Positions 44,523 through 52,481 of a DNA stretch of 64,000 bases are shown piece after piece. Both the position numbers and the translations under genes were made by a program. The notes beneath the pieces were generated by a model that had not been told where the DNA came from, made no database searches, and saw only the letters and a list, made by a program, of their open reading frames with translations. Source of the stretch: Leisingera sp. JC1 (GTDB lineage Bacteria; Pseudomonadota; Alphaproteobacteria; Rhodobacterales; Rhodobacteraceae); NCBI RefSeq assembly GCF_001679925.1, contig NZ_LYUZ01000024.1:38877-102876 (forward strand). The letters run 5' to 3'. Each line of letters opens with the position of its first letter. The stretch's first letter is position 1.

Positions 44523-47200
44523 TGGCCTCCCTCAACGTCCTTGCCTTCGTCTGTCTGGCCTATGTGGCCTTTCTGTTCTTCATCGCGTTCTGGGCCGACC
44601 GCATGGCAACGCGGGGCAAAAGCGCTGCCTGGATGCGCTCGCCGCTGATCTACACGCTTTCGCTGTCGATCTACTGCACCGCCTGGACATTTTACGGTGC
44701 GGTAGGATACGCGGCGCGTTCGGGACTGGAATTCGTGACCATCTACTTGGGTCCGTCCCTGGTGATGATCTGCTGGTGGTGGGGCTTGCGGAAGCTGGTG
44801 CGGATCGGGCGCAGCCAGCGGATCACCTCGATCGCTGATCTGTTGTCCTCGCGCTATGGCAAGTCGAACCTGCTGGCGGCTGGTGTGACCATTCTGGCAG
44901 TTATCGGCGTGACGCCGTATATTTCCTTGCAATTGCAGTCTGTTACGCTGTCTTTTGCAATCTTTGCCGAGGCCGATCCGCTGCGCGGTTACAATGAAAC
45001 TTCGATCGTGTTCTGGGTTGCTGCGGGGCTGGCAGTCTTTGCGATCCTGTTCGGCACCCGCAACCTTAACGCCAATGAGCGCCACCACGGCGTGGTGACC
45101 GCCGTCGCACTGGAGGCGATTGTCAAACTGGCGGCCTTGCTGGCGGTCGGAATATTCGTGGTTTGGGGAATCGCTGGCGGCGTTGGCGAAACGCTGGCCC
45201 GCATCGATGCGTCGCGGATCGGGCAGTGGAATGTCGACGGCAGCCGCTGGGCCACGATCACCTTCCTGGCTGCTGCGGCTTTCATCTGCCTGCCGCGGAT
45301 GTTCCAGGTGATGGTGGTTGAGAACGAGGACGAGCGCCATCTTCGGATCGCCTCCTGGGCGTTTCCGCTGTACCTGCTGCTGATCTCGATGTTCGTGGTC
45401 CCAATTGCCGTGGTCGGGCTGGATCTGCTGCCGGCCGGCTCTAACCCCGACATGTTCGTCTTGACGGTTCCGCTGCAGCAAGGTCAGCAGGGGCTGGCGA
45501 TGCTGTCTTTCCTAGGCGGGTTTTCTTCGGCCACCTCAATGGTGATTGTGGCGGCGATGGCGCTGTCGACGATGGTGTCGAACCACATCGTGATGCCGGT
45601 CTGGCTGCGGCTGCAAAACCGGCAGGCGTCTGTCTCTGGGGACGTGCGCGACGTGGTGCTGCTGTCGCGGCGGGTGTCGATCGCAGTGATCATGGCCCTG
45701 GGATATTTCTATTACCACCTCTCCGGCGGGGCCGCTGCGCTGGCGGCCATCGGCCTGATCTCCTTTGCAGGGGTGGCGCAGCTGCTGCCCGCGCTGGTTG
45801 GCGGGCTGTTCTGGCGCGGAGCCACCCGCAGCGGTGCGCTGGCGGGGCTGACGGTGGGGTTTGCAATCTGGCTGTATACCATGATGCTTCCGGCCTTGGG
45901 CGGCGGGCTGCTGCCGGAACACATCCTGCGCCATGGGCTGTTCGGTCTCAGCTGGCTGCGGCCCGAGGCGTTGTTCGGGATCGAAGGCCTCGATCCGACG
46001 GTGCACGCAGTGATGTGGTCGATGAGCCTGAATGCGCTGGTGTTCTGCCTGGTTTCTCTGATGAGCTTTCCCAGCCCGCTGGAACGTCTGCAGGGGGCGC
46101 AGTTTGTCAATGTGTTCGACCATTCCGCGGGTCCCCGCGGCTGGACCGGATCGGTGGCGCAATGCGAGGATCTGATGATCATGTCGCAACGGATTCTGGG
46201 GGCGACGGAAGCGCAGGCATTCTTCCAGCGCGAGCGGATGCGGCAAGGCGGCCGAGGCCCGCTGCCCGAGCCGACACCAGCATTTCTTGAGCGGCTTGAG
46301 CGGGAACTCAGCGCCTCCATCGGGGCGGCGGCGGCTCATGCGATGATCGGGCAGATTGCTGGCGGCTCGTCGGTTTCGGTTGCCGATCTGCTGGCGGTGG
46401 CGGACGAAACCGCGCAGATGCTGGAATACTCCAGCCGCCTTGAGACGCAATCGGCGGAGTTGTCTGCAACGGCGCGCAAGTTGCGGGAAACAAACGAGAA
46501 GCTCACTCAGATCTCGGAGCAGAAAGACGCGTTCCTGAGTCAGGTCAGCCACGAGCTTCGGACCCCGATGACGTCAATCCGGGCGTTTTCCGAAATTCTG
46601 CGCGATGCCGGGCAGCTCAGCCCGCAGGAGCAGCGCCGCTACGCAGGAATTATCCACGACGAAACACTGCGGCTGACCCGGCTGCTGAACGATCTGCTGG
46701 ACCTCAGCGTGCTTGAAAGCGGTCAGGTCAGCCTGAACATCACTGCGGGCACACTGACCGAGGTACTGGACCACGCCGTCGCAACCGCGCTCGCCGGCTC
46801 AGAGATGCCGCTAACGGTCCGGCGCAGCCCGGAGGCGGAAGGGTTCCGTCTGTCGTCTGATCTGGACCGGCTGGCGCAGGTGTTCATCAACCTGATCGCC
46901 AACGCCCAGAAATATTGCGATGCGGAGCAGCCAGAACTGACGGTCTCCGCCTCGGTCTCCGGCGGGCGGCTTCATATTGTTTTTACGGACAACGGCAGCG
47001 GTGTGCCAGCGGACGCCCAGCAGATGATTTTTGAGAAATTTGCGCGGGTCAGCCCGGAACGGGCCGGCGGCGCCGGCCTGGGGCTGGCAATCTGCCGCGA
47101 GGTCATGCAGCGGCTGGGCGGCGATGTTTCCTATTTGCCGGGACATGGCGGCGGAGCCTTCCGGGTTTCCTTACCTGCTGCAGGTGAAAAGGCTGCATAA
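44522..47200 (+). CDS. Sodium:solute symporter-histidine kinase hybrid (CrbS/CbrA-like)
   Basis: The 892 residues comprise an N-terminal SSS/PutP-type transporter domain (about 1-500, twelve or more helices), a linker coiled coil ('QSAELSATARKLRETNEKLTQISEQKD'), and a C-terminal kinase. HisKA has the phosphoacceptor His677 in 'SHELRTPMTSIR'. HATPase has the N box 'LIANAQKYCD' and G boxes 'DNGSGVP' and 'GGAGLGLAI'. Related proteins (CrbS, CbrA) couple substrate transport or sensing to acetate or carbon-use switches. It belongs with the receiver gene two positions upstream. Confidence 0.92.
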   Translation: MASLNVLAFVCLAYVAFLFFIAFWADRMATRGKSAAWMRSPLIYTLSLSIYCTAWTFYGAVGYAARSGLEFVTIYLGPSLVMICWWWGLRKLVRIGRSQRITSIADLLSSRYGKSNLLAAGVTILAVIGVTPYISLQLQSVTLSFAIFAEADPLRGYNETSIVFWVAAGLAVFAILFGTRNLNANERHHGVVTAVALEAIVKLAALLAVGIFVVWGIAGGVGETLARIDASRIGQWNVDGSRWATITFLAAAAFICLPRMFQVMVVENEDERHLRIASWAFPLYLLLISMFVVPIAVVGLDLLPAGSNPDMFVLTVPLQQGQQGLAMLSFLGGFSSATSMVIVAAMALSTMVSNHIVMPVWLRLQNRQASVSGDVRDVVLLSRRVSIAVIMALGYFYYHLSGGAAALAAIGLISFAGVAQLLPALVGGLFWRGATRSGALAGLTVGFAIWLYTMMLPALGGGLLPEHILRHGLFGLSWLRPEALFGIEGLDPTVHAVMWSMSLNALVFCLVSLMSFPSPLERLQGAQFVNVFDHSAGPRGWTGSVAQCEDLMIMSQRILGATEAQAFFQRERMRQGGRGPLPEPTPAFLERLERELSASIGAAAAHAMIGQIAGGSSVSVADLLAVADETAQMLEYSSRLETQSAELSATARKLRETNEKLTQISEQKDAFLSQVSHELRTPMTSIRAFSEILRDAGQLSPQEQRRYAGIIHDETLRLTRLLNDLLDLSVLESGQVSLNITAGTLTEVLDHAVATALAGSEMPLTVRRSPEAEGFRLSSDLDRLAQVFINLIANAQKYCDAEQPELTVSASVSGGRLHIVFTDNGSGVPADAQQMIFEKFARVSPERAGGAGLGLAICREVMQRLGGDVSYLPGHGGGAFRVSLPAAGEKAA

Positions 47201-47284
47201 GACGTGCCGGAATACAGAAGTTGTTAACCCCCTTTCGGTTAAAACCGGGGAAACGGGACGCGCAAGGGGCAGGTTAAACAGCCT

Positions 47285-48640
47285 ATGTCTGAAACAGAAG
47301 CAGCAGAGGCAGGCAGCGGCAGGCAAAGTGTGCTTGCACGCAAGCTGGCAGCGACGAAGGAAGGGGCCGGGGGGCTGACCAGTTCCCTGACGCTGAAAGC
47401 GTTGCGCCGTTCAGTCGCGCGCGCAGCTGCGGACCTGTGCAATCTGCCGATGGCGGTTTTGGCGGCACGCCAGTCCAACCGGGCCTCCGAAGACCTGGCT
47501 GACCAGCTGTCGGATAAGGATCTTCTGGTGGTGCTTGATTGCCCGCAGGGGCGGCTTGGGGCTGCCAGCATGGATGCAGCCACTGTCACGGCGCTGATTC
47601 AACAGCAGACCATCGGGGCGGTCATTGGCAATGCGCCGTCTGAGCGCCACTATACCCCAACAGATGCCGCTATGACCGCGGACTTCCTGGAACGCAGCTT
47701 CGCCAAGGTCGTGGCCATGCTGGACGGCCAGGCGGACCAATCCTTGTTCTCCGGCTACAGGTTCGGCGCTCAGGTTGAAAACGTGCGCAGCCTTGTGCTG
47801 GGCATGGAGGCCGACGACTACCGGGTGATTGAACTGAATTTGGATCTATCCTGCGGCGCCATGCAGGGGGTGATGAAGCTGATCCTGCCTGAACCCACGG
47901 CAGAGGAATTGCATGACGGCCAGAACAGCGCCAATGGCCCGTCTCTTGGGGCCAGCCTTGATTCGATCCGGGCGGAGCTGACAGCGGTTCTGTGCAAGAT
48001 GCGGGTGCCGGTGCAGAAATTCGCCAGCCTGCAGATCGGCGATACCATTCCGCTGGATTCGGCGTTCCTCTATGAAACCGACCTTCTGACGATTGGCGGC
48101 AAGCCGGTGGCGCAGGGGCGTCTTGGCCAGATGAACGGATCGCGTGCGGTGCGCCTGAACCCGCCCAGGAACAGCCGACCCGCAGAAAGCGGCGCGGATG
48201 CCGCCGCGTTCTCCGAAGGCGGCGGAATGCAGGCGTTGCCGGACGCGCCGCCTGCGCTGGATCTGGATATGGGAATCGCTGCGCAAGGGTTGCAGGATCC
48301 CATGGATGACATGGGTCTCCCGGCGCTGGATGCTGGGCCGGTCCTGGACGCCGGGGCGCTGGACGCAAGCGCCGGCGACGGCTTGCCCGCGCTTGGCGGC
48401 GAGGGAATGGATGACGCGCTTGGCGGCGGTCTCGGCGGGGAGATGGATCCAATGGGCCTGCCTGCGCTTGATGGAGACGCCGGGCTGAGCATGGATGGGC
48501 TGGAGGGCGGCTTGCCGGATCTTCCTGATCTGTCTGACCTGCCGGACCTGCCTGCGGGTGATCTGGGTGACTTCACGGCTGGCGGTGCTGACGAAATATC
48601 CCAGCTTGCCGGCCTGGAAAGCGCGCTGCCGGAAGGCTGA
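47285..48640 (+). CDS. FliM/FliN-like (SpoA domain) protein with repetitive acidic tail
   Basis: A 451-residue protein. About residues 225-295 form a SpoA/surface-presentation domain ('LTAVLCKMRVPVQKFASLQIGDTIPLDS', 'LYETDLLTIGGKPVAQGRLGQMNGSRAVRL'), as in flagellar switch proteins FliM and FliN. Residues about 310-451 are a low-complexity Gly/Leu/Asp/Pro tail with recurring 'LPALDxG/LPALGGEGM/LPALDGD' units and 'LPDLPDLSDLPDLP'. No flagellar gene lies nearby. The start follows an 84-bp gap after the kinase. It could be a stray motor component or part of an unknown sensory complex. Confidence 0.78.
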   Translation: MSETEAAEAGSGRQSVLARKLAATKEGAGGLTSSLTLKALRRSVARAAADLCNLPMAVLAARQSNRASEDLADQLSDKDLLVVLDCPQGRLGAASMDAATVTALIQQQTIGAVIGNAPSERHYTPTDAAMTADFLERSFAKVVAMLDGQADQSLFSGYRFGAQVENVRSLVLGMEADDYRVIELNLDLSCGAMQGVMKLILPEPTAEELHDGQNSANGPSLGASLDSIRAELTAVLCKMRVPVQKFASLQIGDTIPLDSAFLYETDLLTIGGKPVAQGRLGQMNGSRAVRLNPPRNSRPAESGADAAAFSEGGGMQALPDAPPALDLDMGIAAQGLQDPMDDMGLPALDAGPVLDAGALDASAGDGLPALGGEGMDDALGGGLGGEMDPMGLPALDGDAGLSMDGLEGGLPDLPDLSDLPDLPAGDLGDFTAGGADEISQLAGLESALPEG

Positions 48641-48916
48641 GGCCAGCCTCCAGAGACGCAGCCGCCGCTGAACGGCGCATTCCAGTTTCGTGCAGGGCCT
48701 GTCAGTTCGGCTTAATTGCGAAAACGCCCCGGAGGTTGCGGTGCCAGCAGAGATGGTTGTGCCCGGATGCTGTAAGCGTCAGCCTGGCCTGCAGCGGCAT
48801 AAGGCGCGGCCGGGTATGGCCGCGAAGAATTGGCCGGCAAGCGGCCAATATCAGATGTTTCTCAGGCGAAGCTGAACCGCAGCGCGGTCCACCCTTCTGC
48901 TCCAGGACTTCCTCAG
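48641..48916. other. Intergenic stretch with short palindrome
   Basis: No convincing gene. A perfect inverted repeat ATTGGCCG-N5-CGGCCAAT occupies 48829-48849. A 61-codon frame at 48690-48875 shows no family resemblance and was not accepted. The convergent FliM/N-like and DUF442 genes end at its two borders. Confidence 0.4.
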
Positions 48917-49342
48917 TTAGCTGCCCGCCAAAGAAATCAGGGCCGGGCGCAGGCCGTCCAGCTGATACCCCGCGGCCTGTGTTTTCTGCAGGATCTCGTC
49001 GGGTGCCATGTCGCAAGCCTGACCCAGCGCCCAGACCACAGAACAGCGCGTGCCTGAGGCGCAGTAGGCCAGTACGGGGCCTTCGCAGCCCTCATACAGT
49101 TCACGCTGCAGGGCAACATTATCCGGGGTCATGGTCTGGTGGGTCAGCGGCAGCACCTCGAACCGAAGCCCTGCGGCCTCGGCGGCGGCGCGGATGGCTT
49201 CTGCCTGATGGCTGGGCGGGACTTCCTCATCCGGACGGTTGCAGATCACCGTCTTGTAACCGGCATCAGCAATGGCGGGCAGGTCCTCGGCAGAGATCTG
49301 CGGCGAGACCGAATAGCGGGGGGTGATTACGCGTGCATCCAT
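48917..49342 (-). CDS. DUF442/TIGR01244 family sulfur transferase-like phosphatase (Blh N-domain type)
   Basis: The start at ATG 49342 gives 141 aa. The family opening 'YSVSPQISAEDLPAIADAGYKTVICNRPDEE' and the active-site loop Cys94 in 'YCASGTRCS' mark a DUF442 protein, a rhodanese/protein-tyrosine-phosphatase-like fold. In Xylella and Agrobacterium the same domain is the N-terminal half of Blh, fused to the persulfide dioxygenase; here it is a separate gene. It probably handles sulfane sulfur. It is the last gene in the persulfide operon. Confidence 0.88.
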   Translation of the reverse strand: MDARVITPRYSVSPQISAEDLPAIADAGYKTVICNRPDEEVPPSHQAEAIRAAAEAAGLRFEVLPLTHQTMTPDNVALQRELYEGCEGPVLAYCASGTRCSVVWALGQACDMAPDEILQKTQAAGYQLDGLRPALISLAGS

Positions 49343-49353
49343 GGCCCGAGTCT

Positions 49354-49788
49354 TTACGCGTTTGCAGCCGCACGGTCCAGATGCCGGCTGAACCAGGGCG
49401 CGGCCATCATGCCGCAGGCCATTGCGGCAAAGAACAGAAAACCCTGCCAGCCGTTGTAGCTGAGCGAAGCCATGGCGGGGCCAGGGCACAGTCCGGCGAG
49501 GCCCCAGCCGGCGCCGAACAGCACAGACCCCAGGATCAGCCGCCGGTCCAATTCCTTGTGCGGCGGGGCAGGGAAACTGCCGCCAGCTGCAGGCCTTCGC
49601 CCTGCTGTCAGCCGCCAGGCCACGGCCATTGGAATAAGCGCGCCGCCCATCACGAAGGCCAGCGTGGGGTCCCAGTTACCAAAGATGTCCAGCCACCCCT
49701 GCACTTTGGCAGTGTCGGTCATCCCTGACAGCATCAGGCCGGTGCCGAACAGCCCGCCAGCGGAAAGGGCCAAAAGAATACGCAGCAT
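49354..49788 (-). CDS. YeeE/YedE (DUF6691) half-transporter, second subunit
   Basis: A 144-residue integral membrane protein with about four helices. The 'GTGLMLSGMTDTAKVQGWLDIFGNWDPTLAFVMGGA' start and 'WGLAGLCPGPAMASL' motif with a conserved Cys are diagnostic. Together with the preceding subunit it forms a split YeeE/YedE-type sulfur transporter. It overlaps the upstream gene by one base (start at 49788 equals the neighbour's last base) and ends 11 bp before the DUF442 gene. Confidence 0.9.
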   Translation of the reverse strand: MLRILLALSAGGLFGTGLMLSGMTDTAKVQGWLDIFGNWDPTLAFVMGGALIPMAVAWRLTAGRRPAAGGSFPAPPHKELDRRLILGSVLFGAGWGLAGLCPGPAMASLSYNGWQGFLFFAAMACGMMAAPWFSRHLDRAAANA

Positions 49789-50219
49789 CAGATTACTCCC
49801 AGCAACTGGCGCAGAACCGCTACAGTCAGAATGCCGGCCAGCATGAAAACGGCAGTTGCCGCGATGCCGCGCAGGGACAAGCGGGAGATTCCGCAGACCC
49901 CGTGGCCGGAGGTGCAGCCGTTGGCAATGCGGGTGCCGATGCCCACCAGCAGCCCCGCGCCAATCAGCACCGCAGCATTGCTGGTGACGTGGGTAACTGG
50001 CGCATGTCCCGTGACGAGAGCGATCAGAAGCGGCACCAGAACAACGCCGCCAATGAAGGCGATGCGCTCAGCTGCATTGGACCGGCCGCTGCCATCCAGC
50101 AGCCCGCCCAGAATGCCGCTGGCGCCCATGATGCGTCCGTTGCCCAGCAGGAACACTGCGCCGCCGAGGCCAATCAGCAGCCCGCCGCCAAGTCCCCAGA
50201 TCCAATCCGCTTCCATCAC
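49788..50219 (-). CDS. YeeE/YedE half-transporter, first subunit
   Basis: A 143-residue membrane protein (Met1 or Met2 start). The 'GGAVFLLGNGRIMGASGILGG' and 'GTRIANGCTSGHGVCGISRLS' motifs contain the conserved cysteines of the thiosulfate/sulfur YeeE family. The split into two about 140-residue proteins is the arrangement seen beside Blh/BigR genes, where the pair probably exports or imports reduced sulfur species. It lies 19 bp after the metallo-hydrolase. Confidence 0.9.
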   Translation of the reverse strand: MMEADWIWGLGGGLLIGLGGAVFLLGNGRIMGASGILGGLLDGSGRSNAAERIAFIGGVVLVPLLIALVTGHAPVTHVTSNAAVLIGAGLLVGIGTRIANGCTSGHGVCGISRLSLRGIAATAVFMLAGILTVAVLRQLLGVI

Positions 50220-50238
50220 GCTGCTCCGTCTTGCCTGT

Positions 50239-51102
50239 CTAAATTTTGTTAACCGGGATCTTGAGGAACACGTCGCCCTGTTCGTCCGGTTCGGGCATTT
50301 GACCAGCGCGCATGTTGACCTGAAGCGACGGCAGGATCAGGCGCGGCATGCCCAGCGTCGCGTCCCGGGCATCGCGCATCTCGACAAATTCCTCGATGCT
50401 GCGGCCTGCGCCCACATGCACGTTCAGTGCTTTCTGTTCGCCAACAGTGGTCTCCCAGGCGAAATCGTCACGCCCCGGGGCCTTGTAGTCGTGGCCGACA
50501 AAGACCCGGGTGTCATCGGGCAGCGTCAGGATCTTCTGGATCGAGTTGTAAAGATCCGAAGAGGAACCGCCGGGGAAATCACAGCGGGCAGTGCCAAAGT
50601 CCGGCATGAACAGTGTATCACCGACAAAGGCCGCATCACCGATCACATAGGTGAGGCAGGCCGGCGTATGGCCGGGCGTGTGCAGCACCTCTCCGCGCAT
50701 CTGCCCGATCATGAAACTGTCGCCTTCGCGGAACAACTGGTCGAACTGGCTGCCGTCCCGCTGGAACTCGGTGCCTTCGTTGAACACTTTACCAAAGGTG
50801 TCCTGAACCACTGTAATCTGGTCGCCGATACCGATCTTGCCGCCAACCTGCTCTTGCATATAAGGCGCTGCGGAGAGGTGGTCGGCGTGGACATGGCTTT
50901 CCAGAATCCACTCGACACGCAGGTTTTCGGATTTGATCCAGGCGATGATGGCATCTGCTGAAGCGGTGCAGGTGCGGCCCGCGGCCTGATCAAAATCCAG
51001 CACCGAATCGATGATGGCGCAGGCGGAACCTTCCGGTTCGCGCACCACATATGAAACGGTGTTGGTGGCTTCGTCGAAAAACGCTTTGACGGCGGGGGTC
51101 AT
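50239..51102 (-). CDS. Metallo-beta-lactamase-fold persulfide dioxygenase-like hydrolase (Blh/ETHE1 type)
   Basis: The start at ATG 51102 (287 aa) follows GGGAGAG. The metal motif 'HVHADH' (70-75), 'TPGHTPACLTYVIG', 'FVGDTLF' and 'FVGHDYKAPGRD' match the ETHE1/Blh group of glyoxalase-II-like non-haem iron enzymes, which oxidise glutathione persulfide to sulfite. The neighbouring YeeE pair and DUF442 gene match the BigR-controlled operons of plant-associated bacteria. It is the first gene of the operon. Activity is inferred from family and context. Confidence 0.88.
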   Translation of the reverse strand: MTPAVKAFFDEATNTVSYVVREPEGSACAIIDSVLDFDQAAGRTCTASADAIIAWIKSENLRVEWILESHVHADHLSAAPYMQEQVGGKIGIGDQITVVQDTFGKVFNEGTEFQRDGSQFDQLFREGDSFMIGQMRGEVLHTPGHTPACLTYVIGDAAFVGDTLFMPDFGTARCDFPGGSSSDLYNSIQKILTLPDDTRVFVGHDYKAPGRDDFAWETTVGEQKALNVHVGAGRSIEEFVEMRDARDATLGMPRLILPSLQVNMRAGQMPEPDEQGDVFLKIPVNKI

Positions 51103-51125
51103 CAGTTGCTCTCCCTTGGGTTTGC

Positions 51126-51149
51126 AATTCATATAACGATTTGAGAATG
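51126..51149. promoter_or_regulatory. Candidate BigR/SqrR-type operator of the persulfide operon
   Basis: ATTC (51127-51130) and GAAT (51145-51148) frame an imperfect palindrome 25-46 bp before the ATG. On the minus strand it begins ATTCTCAA, the same 8 bases as in the repressor's own promoter. The 14-base spacing differs from the tighter site there, so the match is partial. Confidence 0.35.
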
Positions 51150-51392
51150 TGTTTCAAGCCTGCCGGCGGGCGCTGTTGAAAGGCTGCTGAATCATTACTT
51201 CCAGCTGATTTAAGTCAAGGCGCCGGGATGCTGCGCTGCGGTAGGCTGGCTGCGCTGCCGGGAGGCCGCAAAAACCACCAGAGGACCGGTAAATCTGCGT
51301 AAATAAGCGGCAGCACGCTCAAATGGCTTGGGTATTCATATGCCTGTTGTGAAATACCGGGATAACCTCATCATGACACAGGGAGGACTGCT

Positions 51393-51608
51393 ATGACACG
51401 TGAAGATCTGCTCAGCACCGTCGAGAGCCTGGAAACCCGGATCCGCAAGGAAAGCGGCGCTGCTAGGCTGGCCATGCGGCCGGAATTCATCCGTCTGCTG
51501 GACTACATGCGCAAGACCGGTGCAGAGGTTCCGGGCCGCTTGCGCCGTCTGGAGGCAACCCTGTGCGAGGAGGCGGTCGAGGACATGTTTGATAACGTGC
51601 CGGTCTAA
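51393..51608 (+). CDS. Small conserved-looking cytoplasmic protein
   Basis: The 71-residue helical protein ('MTREDLLSTVESLETRIRKESG', 'EFIRLLDYMRKTGAEVPGRLRRLEATLCEEAVEDMFDN') has no signal or membrane helix. GGAGG lies at the right distance, and codon use resembles the neighbours, so it is likely to be expressed. I do not recognise the family. It is convergent with the small membrane protein gene 30 bp downstream. Confidence 0.65.
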   Translation: MTREDLLSTVESLETRIRKESGAARLAMRPEFIRLLDYMRKTGAEVPGRLRRLEATLCEEAVEDMFDNVPV

Positions 51609-51637
51609 CCGGAGAAGGGGCAGGGGCGTTCCGGGCG

Positions 51638-51856
51638 TCAGCCCAGGAAGATGCCCACCATCACCAGCATCAGGCCAAGTACTGACAGAAGCAGGGCACC
51701 CAGATTGTAGGGCAGCACTGCTTGCACCACGGCGCGCAGCGCTTCGTCGTCCAGTTTCTGGCGCCGGGCGCGTGCGACCTTGATGATGCACCAAACCAGA
51801 CCCAGCAGGCCGGCAACGGATACGGCGGCTCCGGTCCAAACGATCAGATCGAACAT
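51638..51856 (-). CDS. Small two-helix membrane protein
   Basis: The 72-residue protein has two transmembrane segments ('VWTGAAVSVAGLLGLVWCIIKVA' and 'LGALLLSVLGLMLVMVGIFLG') joined by a basic cytoplasmic loop ('RARRQKLDDEALRAVVQAVLP'). The start ATG 51856 has AGGAGC upstream. The function is unknown; it resembles small uncharacterised inner-membrane proteins of Rhodobacteraceae. Confidence 0.68.
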   Translation of the reverse strand: MFDLIVWTGAAVSVAGLLGLVWCIIKVARARRQKLDDEALRAVVQAVLPYNLGALLLSVLGLMLVMVGIFLG

Positions 51857-52063
51857 AGGTGTGCTCCTGAGGGGTTTTGTGCAGGGATGCGCCTAGCCGA
51901 TGCGTTGTGCGCGTGCAAGCGTTTCGGCCCCGTTTGACGGGTTCTGTTGCCGGTTTTCGCCGCTCTGTGCGCCTCTGCCGCTTTCCCGGCTTGCAGCGCG
52001 CCGGGCGGGGCGCTATCCCCTTGCTCCGACAGCAACTGACAGCCTTTGCCGACGGAGCCGCAG

Positions 52064-52327
52064 ATGGACATCACAGAAGACGAAAAGAGCGAAAACTACC
52101 GCGTGACCGCTGGCGAGCTGCGCCAGTTCATCGAGCGGTTCGAGCGGCTCGATGAAGAAAAGAAAACCATTGCCGAGCAGCAGAAAGAGGTGATGGCCGA
52201 GGCCAAGGGGCGCGGCTATGACACCAAGGTGATGCGCAAGATCATCGCCCTGCGCAAGCGCGACGAGAACGACATCGCTGAGGAAGAAGCGGTGCTGGAA
52301 ATGTACAAGGAAGCGCTTGGCATGTAA
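52064..52327 (+). CDS. gapR: DUF2312/UPF0335 protein, GapR-like nucleoid-associated protein
   Basis: The start at ATG 52064 gives 87 aa; the upstream in-frame ATG at 52046 is less likely. The protein is almost wholly helical ('LRQFIERFERLDEEKKTIAEQQKEVMAEAKGRGYDTKVMRKIIALRKRDENDI' pieces), a coiled-coil dimer. The DUF2312 family includes Caulobacter GapR, which clamps overtwisted DNA ahead of replication and transcription. The short linker 'GYDTKVMRKIIALRK' carries the conserved DNA-binding lysines. It is an essential chromosome-structure protein in Caulobacter. Confidence 0.9.
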   Translation: MDITEDEKSENYRVTAGELRQFIERFERLDEEKKTIAEQQKEVMAEAKGRGYDTKVMRKIIALRKRDENDIAEEEAVLEMYKEALGM

Positions 52328-52350
52328 GCTACGCTGCCGTTCCGAAATGC

Positions 52351-52390
52351 AAAGCCGCGCAGGTCCTGGGCCTGCGCGGCTTTTGTTTTT
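52351..52390 (+). terminator. Rho-independent terminator after gapR
   Basis: A perfect 10-bp stem GCCGCGCAGG / CCTGCGCGGC (7-base loop) is followed by TTTTGTTTTT. It is a textbook terminator 24 bp after the stop codon. Confidence 0.93.
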
Positions 52391-52481
52391 CAGGGTTCGC
52401 CATGAGAAATTTTAAGCTTGAAATAAATGCCGCGGCAGCGCTATGGTCAGCCCAGGCAGTGATCAGCAAAGGAGTCCCGCC

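Noticed and set aside
48690-48875. 61-codon frame in the gap after the FliM/FliN-like gene
   Set aside because: No ribosome binding site or family resemblance; the region also contains a palindrome, as expected for non-coding DNA.
52443-52481. Upstream in-frame ATG for the second RidA gene
   Set aside because: The 13 extra codons precede the AAAGGAG site and lie outside the family's usual N-terminus.
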